A stretch of 64,000 nt of DNA from Neisseria sp. GTDB lineage: Bacteria > Pseudomonadota > Gammaproteobacteria > Burkholderiales > Neisseriaceae. Each line of letters begins with the position of its first letter. The stretch's first letter is position 1. The position numbers and the translations under genes are program-made. Below the pieces are notes generated by a model, which saw only the letters and a program-made list of their open reading frames with translations, did no database searches and was not told the DNA's origin. Location: contig JAUMYW010000002.1 in assembly GCA_030528455.1 (NCBI GenBank), positions 1 through 64,000 on the forward strand, in the 5' to 3' direction. Shown piece after piece: positions 54,771 to 64,000 of this stretch.

Positions 54771-55808
54771 TTAATCAGCAAAAGCCCTGCTGTAACGGAT
54801 AAACTCTTCCTGTTTTGCCTTGGCCTTTCCCGAGTCCAAGGCTGCTTGAGAGAGTAAAACGCCGTCGGCCAGACTGTCTGCAATATTGGCTGCATACAGG
54901 CAGGCCGCAGCGTTCAGCACGACAATATCGCGTGCCGCACCATGTTCTCCGGCCAATACGCGGTTCATCAGATTTAGAGATTCCCGACTGTCTTTTACTT
55001 TGATGTCGTTCAGATTGTCATAAACGGGCAGACCGAAATCCCGGGGAGAAATATCGTATTCCAAAATGCAACCGTCTTTCAATTCGGCTACGCGCGTACT
55101 GCCGGTAATGGTAATCTCGTCCAAACCGTCGCTGCCATTGACGACCAGCACATGTTTGGAACCAAGCTGCTGCAACACCCGAGATAAAATACCGCACAAG
55201 TCGATATGGAAAACGCCGAGCAGCTGGTTAGGTGCGCCGGCGGGATTAGTCAGCGGGCCGAGAATATTGAAAATGCTGCGGAAACCCAGCGAACGGCGGA
55301 CGGGAGCGACATGGCGCATCGCGCTGTGATGGTTTTGCGCAAACATAAAGCCCAAGCCGGTTTCTTCGATACTGCGGGCAACCGCTGCGGGCGGCAGTGT
55401 CAGATTCACCCCCATCGTTTCCATCACGTCTGCCGAACCACTGGACGAGGAAACCGAACGGCCGCCGTGTTTTGCAACTTTCGCACCCGCTGCTGCTGCC
55501 ACAAACATTGCCGTACTGGAGATATTAAAGGTTTTCGCTCCGTCTCCGCCCGTGCCGACGATATCCACCAAATGGCTCTTCACCCCCTCTGCAAGCGGAA
55601 CTTTGGTTGAAAACTCCCGCATCACGGCTGCGGCTGCAGAAATTTCCGATACGCTTTCCACTTTAATCCGCAAGCCGGTAATAATCGCCGCAATTTGTTC
55701 GGGCAACACTTCTCCCCGCATAATCTGACGCATCAAATCGGTCATTTCATCATAGAACAATTCGTTATTATCAATCAAACGGGCAATCGCCTGTTGCGGC
55801 GTAATCAT
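54771..55808 (-). CDS. trpD: Anthranilate phosphoribosyltransferase
   Basis: 345 residues. The second step of tryptophan synthesis: it joins anthranilate to PRPP. The PRPP loop is [16 protein letters not shown] and the conserved [16 protein letters not shown] region follows; [24 protein letters not shown] is also typical. It follows trpG by 39 bases on the same strand, forming trpG-trpD. Confidence 0.96.
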   Translation of the reverse strand: MITPQQAIARLIDNNELFYDEMTDLMRQIMRGEVLPEQIAAIITGLRIKVESVSEISAAAAVMREFSTKVPLAEGVKSHLVDIVGTGGDGAKTFNISSTAMFVAAAAGAKVAKHGGRSVSSSSGSADVMETMGVNLTLPPAAVARSIEETGLGFMFAQNHHSAMRHVAPVRRSLGFRSIFNILGPLTNPAGAPNQLLGVFHIDLCGILSRVLQQLGSKHVLVVNGSDGLDEITITGSTRVAELKDGCILEYDISPRDFGLPVYDNLNDIKVKDSRESLNLMNRVLAGEHGAARDIVVLNAAACLYAANIADSLADGVLLSQAALDSGKAKAKQEEFIRYSRAFAD

Positions 55809-55847
55809 ACGTCTTCCTTTATATATATATATTATGTGCAGACGGCT

Positions 55848-56432
55848 TTATACTGTCTGGAAATCAGCAAATTCTTTGAGAAAATTGGCTAACATATCGT
55901 GACCGTGTTCGGTTAACAGAGCTTCGGGGTGAAACTGTACACCTTCGAGCGGAAAAGTTTTGTGGCGTACGCCCATGATTTCCCCGTCTTCCGTCCATGC
56001 GGTAATTTCCAAACAATCAGGCAGCGTGTTCCGGTCAATGACCAGACTGTGGTAACGTGTACAGTTCACCGGATCTGGCAAACCGGCAAACATGCCTTTG
56101 TTGTGATGGAAAACGGGCGACACTTTGCCGTGCATCAGCGTTTTCGCTCGGACAACGTCGCCACCGAAGGCTTCGCCTATGGTCTGATGCCCCAAACAAA
56201 TACCCATAATCGGCAGTTTGCCCGCAAAATGCCGCATCGCCTCCACCGAAATACCCGCCTCTTTCGGCGAACACGGTCCCGGGCCGATAACGAGATACTG
56301 CGGCTTCAAAGCAGCAATTTCGTTCAAAGTAATGTCGTCGTTGCGGCACACCCTCACGTCCTGCCCCAATTCGGCAAAATACTGCACAATGTTGTACGTG
56401 AAGCTGTCGTAATTATCAATCATTAAAAGCAT
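55848..56432 (-). CDS. trpG: Anthranilate synthase glutamine amidotransferase component
   Basis: 194 residues. A class I glutaminase with nucleophile Cys79 in GICLGHQ and the His-Glu pair in [27 protein letters not shown] at the N-terminus is typical of TrpG/PabA. The start at 56432 follows AAGGAAAAC. It may also serve p-aminobenzoate synthesis as PabA; the adjacency to trpD favours trpG. Confidence 0.92.
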   Translation of the reverse strand: MLLMIDNYDSFTYNIVQYFAELGQDVRVCRNDDITLNEIAALKPQYLVIGPGPCSPKEAGISVEAMRHFAGKLPIMGICLGHQTIGEAFGGDVVRAKTLMHGKVSPVFHHNKGMFAGLPDPVNCTRYHSLVIDRNTLPDCLEITAWTEDGEIMGVRHKTFPLEGVQFHPEALLTEHGHDMLANFLKEFADFQTV

Positions 56433-56523
56433 ATCGTTTTCCTTTCGGAGACTTTTCCGCGTCGGACGAAAATCCGCCATTTTGCCCTTTTTCCGCACGT
56501 TTGGAAAGCACGGCAGATAACAA

Positions 56524-56556
56524 AAGCCGTCTGCAGAATCCGGCTGCAGACGGCTT
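56524..56556 (-). terminator. Terminator of ctpA (DUS pair)
   Basis: AAGCCGTCTGCAG (56524-56536) and CTGCAGACGGCTT (56544-56556) form a 13-bp stem past the ctpA stop, followed by TTGTT on the minus strand. Confidence 0.7.
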
Positions 56557-56566
56557 ACGGCAAAGC

Positions 56567-58030
56567 TTATTCTTTATCTTCATCTTTGTCTTTTTTCTTC
56601 ACCGGTTTTTTTGCGGCCAGCCCCAATGAAGCCTGCCACTTCACCGGATCTTTAACCAAATCCAAAGCGGCTCTCAGCTGGTCGTCTTTGGCAGGATTAG
56701 GCTCGCGGCGGGACGAAGAATCTTCGTCTTTTTTGTCTTTTTTCTTAGGCTCGATTTTCACTTCGCTTACAGCGTTTTCATAATCGCGGCTTCTAACTTC
56801 TTCCACACCGGTCGGATTGCCGATATGGCCGGCCAAATCCGCCTCCCGGCTTTCAAATTCGCGGTCTTTGTCTTTCACTTCCACATCGGGAACAATACCG
56901 TGCGCCTGAATCGAGCGGCCGCCCGGCGTGTAGTAAAGCGATGTGGTGATTTTGACCGCTCCGCCGTTGTTCAAACGCAGAACACTTTGTACCGAACCTT
57001 TACCGAAACTCTGCGTGCCGACCACCACGGCACGTTTGTGATCCTGCAATGCCCCCGACACGATTTCGGAAGCCGAAGCCGAACCTGCATTAATCAGCAC
57101 AGTCATCGGAATATTTTTCAATTCCTGCGGCAATCCGACCAAGGGATCCTGCTTGCCGGAAGAAACATAATCAGTGCTTTGCGCTTTCAGCACCATGCTT
57201 TCCCTGCCGTCTCGCCCTTTGGTGCTGACTACTTTCACACCGGCAGGCAGAAAAGCTGCCGACACTCCGACCGCACCGTTGAGTAAGCCGCCCGGATCAT
57301 CACGCAAATCCAATACCAAACCTTTCAGACTGCCGCCGTTTTCCTTGTGCAAATCCTGCGCCGCCTTGTTCAATGCGGCCACGGTCGGTTCTTGGAACTG
57401 GGTGATGCGGATATAGCCGTAATCCGGTTCGAGAAGCTTGTGGCGGACACTTTTTACCCTGATAACCGCGCGGGTCAGCTTGACGGTAATCGGCTTGCCC
57501 GCATCTTTGCGCGTAATCGTCAACGTGATGTTTGTACCGGGCGTACCGCGCATTTTTTTGACGGCCTTGGTAACGGTCAGACCGCGCGTGGATTCGCCGT
57601 TGATTTTGGTGATAAAGTCGCCGCTTTTGATGCCCGCACGCTCGGCAGGCGTATCTTCAATCGGTGCGACTACTTTGATGAAGCCGTCTTCCGAACCGAT
57701 TTCCATGCCCAAACCGCCGAACTCGCCGCTGGTCTGCTCTTTCAATTCGGCATAATCTTTTTTATTCATATATTCGGAATGCGGATCGAGACTGTCTACC
57801 ATGCCTTTCATCGCGCCTTCCAAAAGTTTGTCGTCGTTTCTTTCTTCGTAATAATTGGCTTTAATCTGACCATATACTTCGGCAAAGGTACGTAAAGACT
57901 GTACAGGAAGCGCATCGTTCTGTGCCGCTTCTTTTTTGGCGGCAAAACTCTGCACGCTCAAACTCAAAGCAATACCGCTCAATGCACCCAAAGTATAAAG
58001 GGAAATTTTTTTCAAAGTCGAATTGGCCAT
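56567..58030 (-). CDS. ctpA: Carboxy-terminal processing protease CtpA (S41)
   Basis: 487 residues. A signal peptide or anchor (about 1-31) exports it to the periplasm. A PDZ domain (about 100-185, [33 protein letters not shown]) precedes the S41 core with catalytic Ser in AGSASASEI (315-323) and Lys344 in QSFGKGS. A very charged Lys/Asp/Glu tail (about 425-487) ends the protein. It acts on envelope proteins and peptidoglycan hydrolases. It follows envC, a common pairing. Confidence 0.94.
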   Translation of the reverse strand: MANSTLKKISLYTLGALSGIALSLSVQSFAAKKEAAQNDALPVQSLRTFAEVYGQIKANYYEERNDDKLLEGAMKGMVDSLDPHSEYMNKKDYAELKEQTSGEFGGLGMEIGSEDGFIKVVAPIEDTPAERAGIKSGDFITKINGESTRGLTVTKAVKKMRGTPGTNITLTITRKDAGKPITVKLTRAVIRVKSVRHKLLEPDYGYIRITQFQEPTVAALNKAAQDLHKENGGSLKGLVLDLRDDPGGLLNGAVGVSAAFLPAGVKVVSTKGRDGRESMVLKAQSTDYVSSGKQDPLVGLPQELKNIPMTVLINAGSASASEIVSGALQDHKRAVVVGTQSFGKGSVQSVLRLNNGGAVKITTSLYYTPGGRSIQAHGIVPDVEVKDKDREFESREADLAGHIGNPTGVEEVRSRDYENAVSEVKIEPKKKDKKDEDSSSRREPNPAKDDQLRAALDLVKDPVKWQASLGLAAKKPVKKKDKDEDKE

Positions 58031-58153
58031 AAATCTGCTTTCTATACGGATACCGGCGGCCACTTTATGCGATTTGCCGCCGGGCGGCAATATGGTTTTC
58101 TGTAAAAAGCCGCATATCGAGTCCATGCCGTCTGCAACTTTCGGCAGCAGGAC

Positions 58154-59473
58154 TCAACGCAGCCAGGAAGAAGGATTAATCGGACTGCCTTTATAACGAA
58201 GTTCGAAATACAACCCCTGTCCGTTCTCCATGCTGCCGCTGCTGCCTATGCCGCTTCCTGCCTGCACGCGGCTGCCGACTTCCGCCGACACTGCCGACAG
58301 GCCGGCATAAACGCTCAAATACCCGCCGCCGTGGTCGATGATAACCGTGTTGCCATAACCCCCGATGGTCCCTGCATGGACAACCGTACCGGCGGCAATA
58401 CTGCGCACCACCGCCGGAGGCGTACTGAAAAACAAGCCGCGCCATATGCCGCCGCCGTTTTTCGCCTGACCGAAACGACCGGCAATGCTGCCGCCGGAGG
58501 GAGGATTCAAACGTCCCTGCAGACGGCCGAACACGGCCGTTTCCTCATAGGGTGCCTGCAATGCCCGATCTTCGTCGGTCAGCGTGGAGCGCGGAGCGGA
58601 ACGCCCGGCCGCGTGTTGCCTCTCTCGCTCGTTTTTTTTCGCCGGGCCTGCTGCGCCGTCTGTTTGTCCTGTACGTTTTTTTTCAGTCTCCAAACGTGCT
58701 TTTACCGCTTTGTTTGCGGATGCCGCCGCCTGTTTTCTCCGTTCCGCCTGTCGTCTGGCGATGTCAGCAACCACTTTGTTCAATCGGCTTTCGTCTGCTT
58801 TCAGACGCCTGATACGGTCATTTTGGACATGGATTTGACGGTCGATTTGTTCCCCATCCTGCCGGGCCTTGGCACTGTCCTTGCCCAATTTTGCCAAAGC
58901 CGCCTGTTTTTGCGCTTTCAGTTTTTTCAGACGTGTCAATTCTCGGGCAACCGCCGCTTCGTGCCGTTTTAATTCTTCCTGCTGCCGCACCAAATCGGCA
59001 ATCACTTTTTCATTCGCTTGGTTGATGTAGCGCGAATATTCGAGCAAACGGGCTTTCCGATCGGCTTCGGCATTTTTCAGGAACAGCTCCACAGCATGCG
59101 GCCGACGGTTACGGTAATGAGCCGAAAGCAGGCGTGCGGTTTGCGTTTTGGCTTCAGCGATTTCCGTCTGCATGCTTTCCAATTCATTTTGCAGCTTTTG
59201 CAGTTTCTGCCATGCCTCCCGATGTTGGCGGCTGATGCTTTCCCATTCTTTTCGCGCAAACCCCAATGCACTTTGGGTTTTATCCAAAGTCTGCCGTACT
59301 TTTTTTCTGACCGCCTGTTTTTCCCGCACATCTGCCTGCGCCTCGGCTATCGCCTGACGCACTCGGCTCAGGTCCTGCCCCGCCTCCTGCCGGTTCGATG
59401 CAAAAACAGGTGCCGTGCAGACCAGCACCAGTGCCGCCAATAAAGCTTGCCGCAACATCATTCCGAACATCAT
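58154..59473 (-). CDS. envC: Murein hydrolase activator EnvC (LytM/M23)
   Basis: About 439 residues. A signal peptide ([19 protein letters not shown]) leads to a long periplasmic coiled coil (about 35-290) and a C-terminal LytM domain (about 335-439) with [18 protein letters not shown] and [16 protein letters not shown]. The zinc-site residues of active M23 enzymes appear degenerate, as in EnvC-type activators of amidases at the septum. Several ATGs lie at the start (59473, 59470, 59461, 59458); the first is favoured by GTGGG upstream. Shares an operon with ctpA; divergent from yqgE. Confidence 0.87.
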   Translation of the reverse strand: MMFGMMLRQALLAALVLVCTAPVFASNRQEAGQDLSRVRQAIAEAQADVREKQAVRKKVRQTLDKTQSALGFARKEWESISRQHREAWQKLQKLQNELESMQTEIAEAKTQTARLLSAHYRNRRPHAVELFLKNAEADRKARLLEYSRYINQANEKVIADLVRQQEELKRHEAAVARELTRLKKLKAQKQAALAKLGKDSAKARQDGEQIDRQIHVQNDRIRRLKADESRLNKVVADIARRQAERRKQAAASANKAVKARLETEKKRTGQTDGAAGPAKKNERERQHAAGRSAPRSTLTDEDRALQAPYEETAVFGRLQGRLNPPSGGSIAGRFGQAKNGGGIWRGLFFSTPPAVVRSIAAGTVVHAGTIGGYGNTVIIDHGGGYLSVYAGLSAVSAEVGSRVQAGSGIGSSGSMENGQGLYFELRYKGSPINPSSWLR

Positions 59474-59627
59474 CCGTAAAACCCACAAGCCGATGATTAT
59501 AGCCCAAACACCGGACTCCCGCAGCCGCAGCCCTTGCAATTTGCGGCAAACGCCTTTACATAGGAAAAATATGCCGTCTGCAACTTTGGCTGACGGACTG
59601 CCGATTGTTTTTTCCACGATTGTTTCC

Positions 59628-60179
59628 ATGAATCTGAGCAACCATTTCCTAATTGCCATGCCCGGCATGAACGACCCTTTTTTCTCCAACAGCGTGGTGT
59701 ATATCTGCCAGCATGATGCAGACGGAGCTCTAGGCATCATCGTCAACAAACCTTCTCCGGTTTTAATCGAAATGGTGTTTGCTGCCACATCCGGCAGCGC
59801 ACCTCCCAACCTGAAAAACAACCCTGTCCTGATGGGCGGACCGGTGCAAATCGACCGCGGCTTCGTACTGCATACGCCCGATAAAGAATGGCAAAGCAGT
59901 CTGAAAATCTGCGAGGACGTTGCCCTGACCACCTCGCGAGACATCATTGAAAGCATGGGGCAGTCCGAAGATGCGGACGGACACGCCCTAATCAGCATCG
60001 GCAGTTCCAGCTGGAGCAGCGGCCAATTAGAAAAAGAACTGGCCGACAACGCCTGGCTAACCGTTGCCGCCGACACCCGCATCCTGTTTGAAACACCGCC
60101 GGAACAACGCTATGCCGCCGCCTTGGCCAAACTCGGCATCGATACCGCCTTTCTGATGAGAGGTGCAGGACATGCCTGA
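59628..60179 (+). CDS. yqgE: YqgE/AlgH family protein (UPF0301)
   Basis: 183 residues. The family pattern is strong: [38 protein letters not shown], then [15 protein letters not shown] and [20 protein letters not shown]. Function is not settled; members sit next to yqgF almost universally, as here. The ATG at 59628 lacks a clear Shine-Dalgarno. An in-frame start further up would overlap envC on the other strand. Confidence 0.93.
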   Translation: MNLSNHFLIAMPGMNDPFFSNSVVYICQHDADGALGIIVNKPSPVLIEMVFAATSGSAPPNLKNNPVLMGGPVQIDRGFVLHTPDKEWQSSLKICEDVALTTSRDIIESMGQSEDADGHALISIGSSSWSSGQLEKELADNAWLTVAADTRILFETPPEQRYAAALAKLGIDTAFLMRGAGHA

Positions 60180-60639
60180 ATACTTTTCCGCACCGCACGG
60201 CTGCTGTCTGGCTTTCGACTTCGGAGAAGCGCGTATCGGCATGGCACAGGGAGATGCCCGAATCGGTATCGCCCACCCTTTGGCTACCGTTACCGGCACT
60301 TCCAACGATGCAAAATTCAACACCATCGCCGGATATATCCGCGAATGGCAGCCGGTCTGCCTAGCCGTCGGCTTACCCGCACACACCGACGGCACGGAAC
60401 ATGAACTCACGCGTCTCGCCCGGAAATTCGGCCGCCGTCTGCACGGACGCTTCAATCTGCCGGTTTACTGGGTCGACGAACGGCTCTCTTCGCTCTACGC
60501 GGAAAGCCTGCTCAAAGAAGCGCAGGTGTTCGGCAGAAAACAAAAAACCGTTCTCGACCAAGCCGCAGCACAGGCAATTTTGCAAAGCTTCTTTGAAGGC
60601 GGTGCGGCGGAGTTTTTCAACGGAAGCGAAGCAGAATAA
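60172..60639 (+). CDS. yqgF: Putative pre-16S rRNA nuclease YqgF/RuvX
   Basis: 155 residues of the RNase H-like YqgF family: [16 protein letters not shown] at the N-terminus (first acidic site), [28 protein letters not shown] and a C-terminal [13 protein letters not shown] with a further Asp. It matures the 5' end of 16S rRNA. The ATG at 60172 overlaps the yqgE stop by 8 bases, with GAGAGG and AGGA upstream. Confidence 0.94.
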   Translation: MPEYFSAPHGCCLAFDFGEARIGMAQGDARIGIAHPLATVTGTSNDAKFNTIAGYIREWQPVCLAVGLPAHTDGTEHELTRLARKFGRRLHGRFNLPVYWVDERLSSLYAESLLKEAQVFGRKQKTVLDQAAAQAILQSFFEGGAAEFFNGSEAE

Positions 60640-60782
60640 CCGTTCCGCATCATACCTTCCGGCCTTCCTGCAGACGGCATTACCACATTCCAATGCTAAA
60701 ACAGGTTAAAAAAACAAACAAAACATCGTATCAAAGTTAAACTGTCCGCCTTTCAACACCACTTTTTCAAAAGGATAAAACA

Positions 60783-61181
60783 ATGGGTTTGATGGATTCA
60801 TTACTGGGTGCGGCCGCTTCTGCCATCGGCAGCCAAAACAATACGGCCAAACTGATTATGCAGCTAATCGAGCAAAGCGGCGGCATCAGCGGTTTGATGG
60901 AGAAATTACAGCAAGGCGGCTTGGGCGACGCGCTGAATTCCTGGATTTCCAACAGTGCAAACCAAGCGGTTTCGGGCGAGCAGATTCAAAACGCCTTGGG
61001 CGGCATCATCGGACCGGTTGCCGAAAAAGTCGGCCTGGACATCGCACAAGCGGGCGATTTGCTGGCGGACAACCTGCCCCAACTGATTAACGGTCTGACA
61101 CCGAACGGCAATGCGGTAGATGCAGACGGCTTCGGTCTGGACGACATCGCACGGATTGCCATGCAACAGTTTCTGAAATAA
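60783..61181 (+). CDS. YidB family protein (DUF937)
   Basis: 132 residues. The Gly/Gln/Asn-rich helical pattern is typical: MGLMDSLLGAAASAIG, LIEQSGGISGLMEKLQQGGLGDALNSWI, SGEQIQNALG and VDADGFGLDDIARIAMQQFLK. Function unknown. AAAGGATAAAACA precedes the ATG. Its own terminator follows. Confidence 0.88.
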   Translation: MGLMDSLLGAAASAIGSQNNTAKLIMQLIEQSGGISGLMEKLQQGGLGDALNSWISNSANQAVSGEQIQNALGGIIGPVAEKVGLDIAQAGDLLADNLPQLINGLTPNGNAVDADGFGLDDIARIAMQQFLK

Positions 61182-61200
61182 TTTCAAACCGTCCTGCAAA

Positions 61201-61240
61201 GCCGCCCGAATGTAAAAATACGTTCGGGCGGCCGTTTTCT
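61201..61240 (+). terminator. Terminator of the YidB gene
   Basis: GCCGCCCGAA (61201-61210) pairs with TTCGGGCGGC (61223-61232), followed by CGTTTTCTT. Confidence 0.8.
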
Positions 61241-61250
61241 TATGGCATAA

Positions 61251-62195
<945 letters not shown>

Positions 62196-62202
62196 ATTTC
62201 CC

Positions 62203-62235
62203 AAGCCGTCTGCCGTTCCCGCCTGCAGACGGCTT
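62203..62235 (+). terminator. Terminator of argB (DUS pair)
   Basis: AAGCCGTCTGC (62203-62213) pairs with GCAGACGGCTT (62225-62235). Confidence 0.65.
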
Positions 62236-62402
62236 GACTGTTTCCCACCCGCAAAACGGCACTCAAAACTGCGATTCGGCTTCCCGTCGGACGTTTACAT
62301 CGCCGAATCCGTCGGGAAATTTGTGCAATCCCCTTGCCATACGGCTGCGCAAAGAGTATTTTTAACCTTTTTTAACCAAACACACCGCCGGAAAATCCGA
62401 TT

Positions 62403-63404
62403 ATGAATAAACGAGAAGCCCCCGCCGTATTCGGCAGCGTATTCCATGCAGAAATGCCGGTTTTAACTTTTGCAGACGGCGCATGGCTGCCTGTCCGCTG
62501 GCAGTCTTCGCAGGAAATCTCCATGCCTGCCGGCGCGCACGGCCTGCATTACGGCAGCGAATGCTTTGAAGGTCTGAAAGCCTTCCGCCAAGCTGACGGC
62601 GGCATCGTACTGTTCCGTCCCGAAGCCAATATCGCACGCATGCAGCAAAGCGCACGCCTGCTCAACCTGCCCGTCCCCGAACACGAAGCGTTTCTGACCG
62701 CATTAATCGAGCTGACCGACCGGGCCGCAGACGAAATTCCAGATGCACCGGCCGCACTCTACCTGCGCCCGACCCTGATCGGCACCGACCCCATTATCGG
62801 CAAAGCCGGCACACCGTCCGAAAGTGCCGTCCTGTATATTCTGGCATCCCCTGTCGGCGATTATTTCAAAGCCGGCGCGCCGATGAAACTATTGGTGGAA
62901 ACCGAACATATGCGCTGCGCCCCGCACATGGGTCGCATCAAATGCGGCGGCAACTACGCCTCCGCCCTGCCTTGGGTGTTGAAAGCCAAAGCCGAACACG
63001 GCGCGCATCAGGTTCTGTTCTGTCCGAACGGAGACGTACAGGAAACCGGAGCGTCAAACTTCGCCCTGATTAACGGCAACGAAATCATCACCAAACCGCT
63101 GAGCAGCGAATTTCTGCACGGCATTACCCGCGACACCGTTCTGACCGTCGCCCGTGATTCAGGCTACACCGTTACCGAACGCAATTTCACAGTCGATGAA
63201 CTAAAATCCGCCGTTCAAAACGGTGCGGAAGCCATTCTCACAGGCACCGCAGCCGTCATCTCGCCGGTTACCTCTTTCGTTATCGGCGGTGAAGAAATCG
63301 CCGTACAGAGCCAAGAACGCGGCAAGGCTATCCGCAAAGCAGTAACCGACATCCAATACGGTTATACGTCCGATCCCTACAACTGGCTGATCAAAGTCAG
63401 ATAA
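62403..63404 (+). CDS. ilvE: Branched-chain amino acid aminotransferase
   Basis: A 333-residue class IV PLP aminotransferase that makes valine, leucine and isoleucine from their keto acids. The PLP Lys lies in MGRIKCGGNYASALP; other typical parts are HGLHYGSECFEGLKAFR, YLRPTLIGTD, ETGASNFALING and ILTGTAAVISPV. The ATG at 62403 follows an AT-rich leader without a strong Shine-Dalgarno. Confidence 0.95.
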   Translation: MNKREAPAVFGSVFHAEMPVLTFADGAWLPVRWQSSQEISMPAGAHGLHYGSECFEGLKAFRQADGGIVLFRPEANIARMQQSARLLNLPVPEHEAFLTALIELTDRAADEIPDAPAALYLRPTLIGTDPIIGKAGTPSESAVLYILASPVGDYFKAGAPMKLLVETEHMRCAPHMGRIKCGGNYASALPWVLKAKAEHGAHQVLFCPNGDVQETGASNFALINGNEIITKPLSSEFLHGITRDTVLTVARDSGYTVTERNFTVDELKSAVQNGAEAILTGTAAVISPVTSFVIGGEEIAVQSQERGKAIRKAVTDIQYGYTSDPYNWLIKVR

Positions 63405-63442
63405 GCCCCTCGGCCGTTTGCACAACGGCTGATTTTGTACCC

Positions 63443-63472
63443 GATCTGCAGACAGTATGCCGTCTGCAGATC
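63443..63472 (+). promoter_or_regulatory. Hairpin between ilvE and ygfZ
   Basis: GATCTGCAGAC (63443-63453) pairs with GTCTGCAGATC (63462-63472). The 3' arm contains a complete DUS core (GCCGTCTGCA, 63459-63468), while the 5' arm diverges from the uptake core. It lies just before the ygfZ ribosome-binding site. Confidence 0.45.
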
Positions 63473-63487
63473 GCAAGGAAACACCAT

Positions 63488-64000
63488 ATGCACACATCGC
63501 TTCTACCTTTCTTCGGCGTGGTGCGCGTCAGCGGCGAAGACCGCAGCACCTTTCTGCACGGACAACTGTCTAACCACATCAAAAATCTGGTACCAGGTTT
63601 GGCCGGATACTCCACCTACAATACCCCCAAAGGCCGTGTCATCGCCGATATGCTCGTTATCGCCCGCGAAGACGACCTACTGTTGCTGATGGCCAAAGAT
63701 TTGACGGAAAAAACCGTCAAACGCCTGAAAATGTTCGTTTTGCGGGCAAAAGTACAGTTTGAAATCTTGGAAAACTGGGGCGTTGCAGGCGAAACCGAAG
63801 CCGGCCTGCCCCCCCTGCCCGCCGAAAGTCCGCAATACACCTTTCCCTATACATTTGCAGACGGCATCATCACCCTGCCGCTGCCGCACCAGGGCTGCCT
63901 GAAAATCGGCGAAACCGCCAAACTGCCTGCATTTGACGGACAAGCAGAACAAGTCTGGCAAGCACATGAAATCCGCAGCGGCTATGCCTGGATCAGTGCC
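63488..64000 (+). CDS. ygfZ: Folate-binding protein YgfZ (5' part only)
   Basis: 171 codons from the ATG at 63488 (AAGGAAACACCAT upstream) to the window edge, so the gene is cut. The GcvT-like fold is evident: FFGVVRVSGEDRSTFLHGQLSNHI, then YNTPKGRVIADMLV. YgfZ helps repair or assemble certain Fe-S enzymes with folate; the diagnostic KGCYxGQE motif would lie beyond the edge. The call is from the N-terminal half only. Confidence 0.88.
   Translation, partial: MHTSLLPFFGVVRVSGEDRSTFLHGQLSNHIKNLVPGLAGYSTYNTPKGRVIADMLVIAREDDLLLLMAKDLTEKTVKRLKMFVLRAKVQFEILENWGVAGETEAGLPPLPAESPQYTFPYTFADGIITLPLPHQGCLKIGETAKLPAFDGQAEQVWQAHEIRSGYAWISA

Overview
The window is a chromosomal segment from a Neisseria species or a very close relative. 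The evidence is a dense scatter of DNA uptake sequences (DUS; core GCCGTCTGCA with a minority of GCCGTCTGAA, often as inverted pairs acting as terminators), a tmRNA with tag ANDESYALAA, an lgtF-like LOS glycosyltransferase, and typical neisserial housekeeping genes. The species is not resolvable here. There is no rRNA, CRISPR array, intact IS element or intact prophage.

Layout. 1-2.6 kb: end of an unknown gene, a small membrane protein, an AT-rich DUF417 gene, ubiX with a tightly coupled 26-residue membrane peptide, and a hypothetical gene. 2.5-3.5 kb: a decayed minus-strand remnant of unknown origin. 3.6-9 kb (minus): NAD-binding protein, LOG-family protein, pheA, clpA, clpS. 9-13 kb (plus): cold-shock gene, DUF1653, smpB, a lipoprotein, a membrane protein, guaA. 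13-18 kb (minus): trmA, ybaB, dnaX, mltB. 18-23.4 kb: two identical tRNA-Thr genes, a SpeE-like protein, a hydrolase, clpB (sigma-32-type promoter plus two perfect DnaA boxes) and ssrA. 23.7-25.3 kb: two LOS-type glycosyltransferases. 25.7-29.1 kb (minus): SirB2, an MnmM-like methyltransferase, DUF4298, era, rnc, YdcH. 29.3-38.7 kb: glyA, lytic transglycosylase, trkH, SEC-C protein, SPOUT methylase, thiD-pdxH, DUF1841, trmB. 38.8-45.7 kb: cca, nadE, dapA-bamC, small envelope proteins, rdgB, lldD. 46-52.8 kb: an isc locus (iscR, iscS, iscU, iscA, hscB, hscA, fdx, iscX) interrupted by antisense arfA and by mntP. 52.8-64 kb: trkA, bfd, trpD-trpG, ctpA-envC, yqgE-ruvX, YidB, argB, ilvE and the 5' part of ygfZ.

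Functional links. Ribosome rescue is strongly represented: smpB, ssrA, and an arfA whose intrinsic terminator lies inside the reading frame, so its mRNA should be non-stop and ArfA should be held down by trans-translation. Potassium uptake (trkH, trkA), Fe-S assembly (isc genes under an evident IscR operator, bfd under a likely Fur box), Clp proteostasis (clpA-clpS, clpB), RNase III/Era and peptidoglycan remodelling (mltB, slt/ltgA, envC, ctpA) are all represented. I did not find a clear undescribed defence or mobile system. The best leads are the ubiX-coupled micro-protein, the decayed remnant at 2.5-3.5 kb, the clpB regulatory region, the non-stop arfA, and the uptake-sequence dialect.
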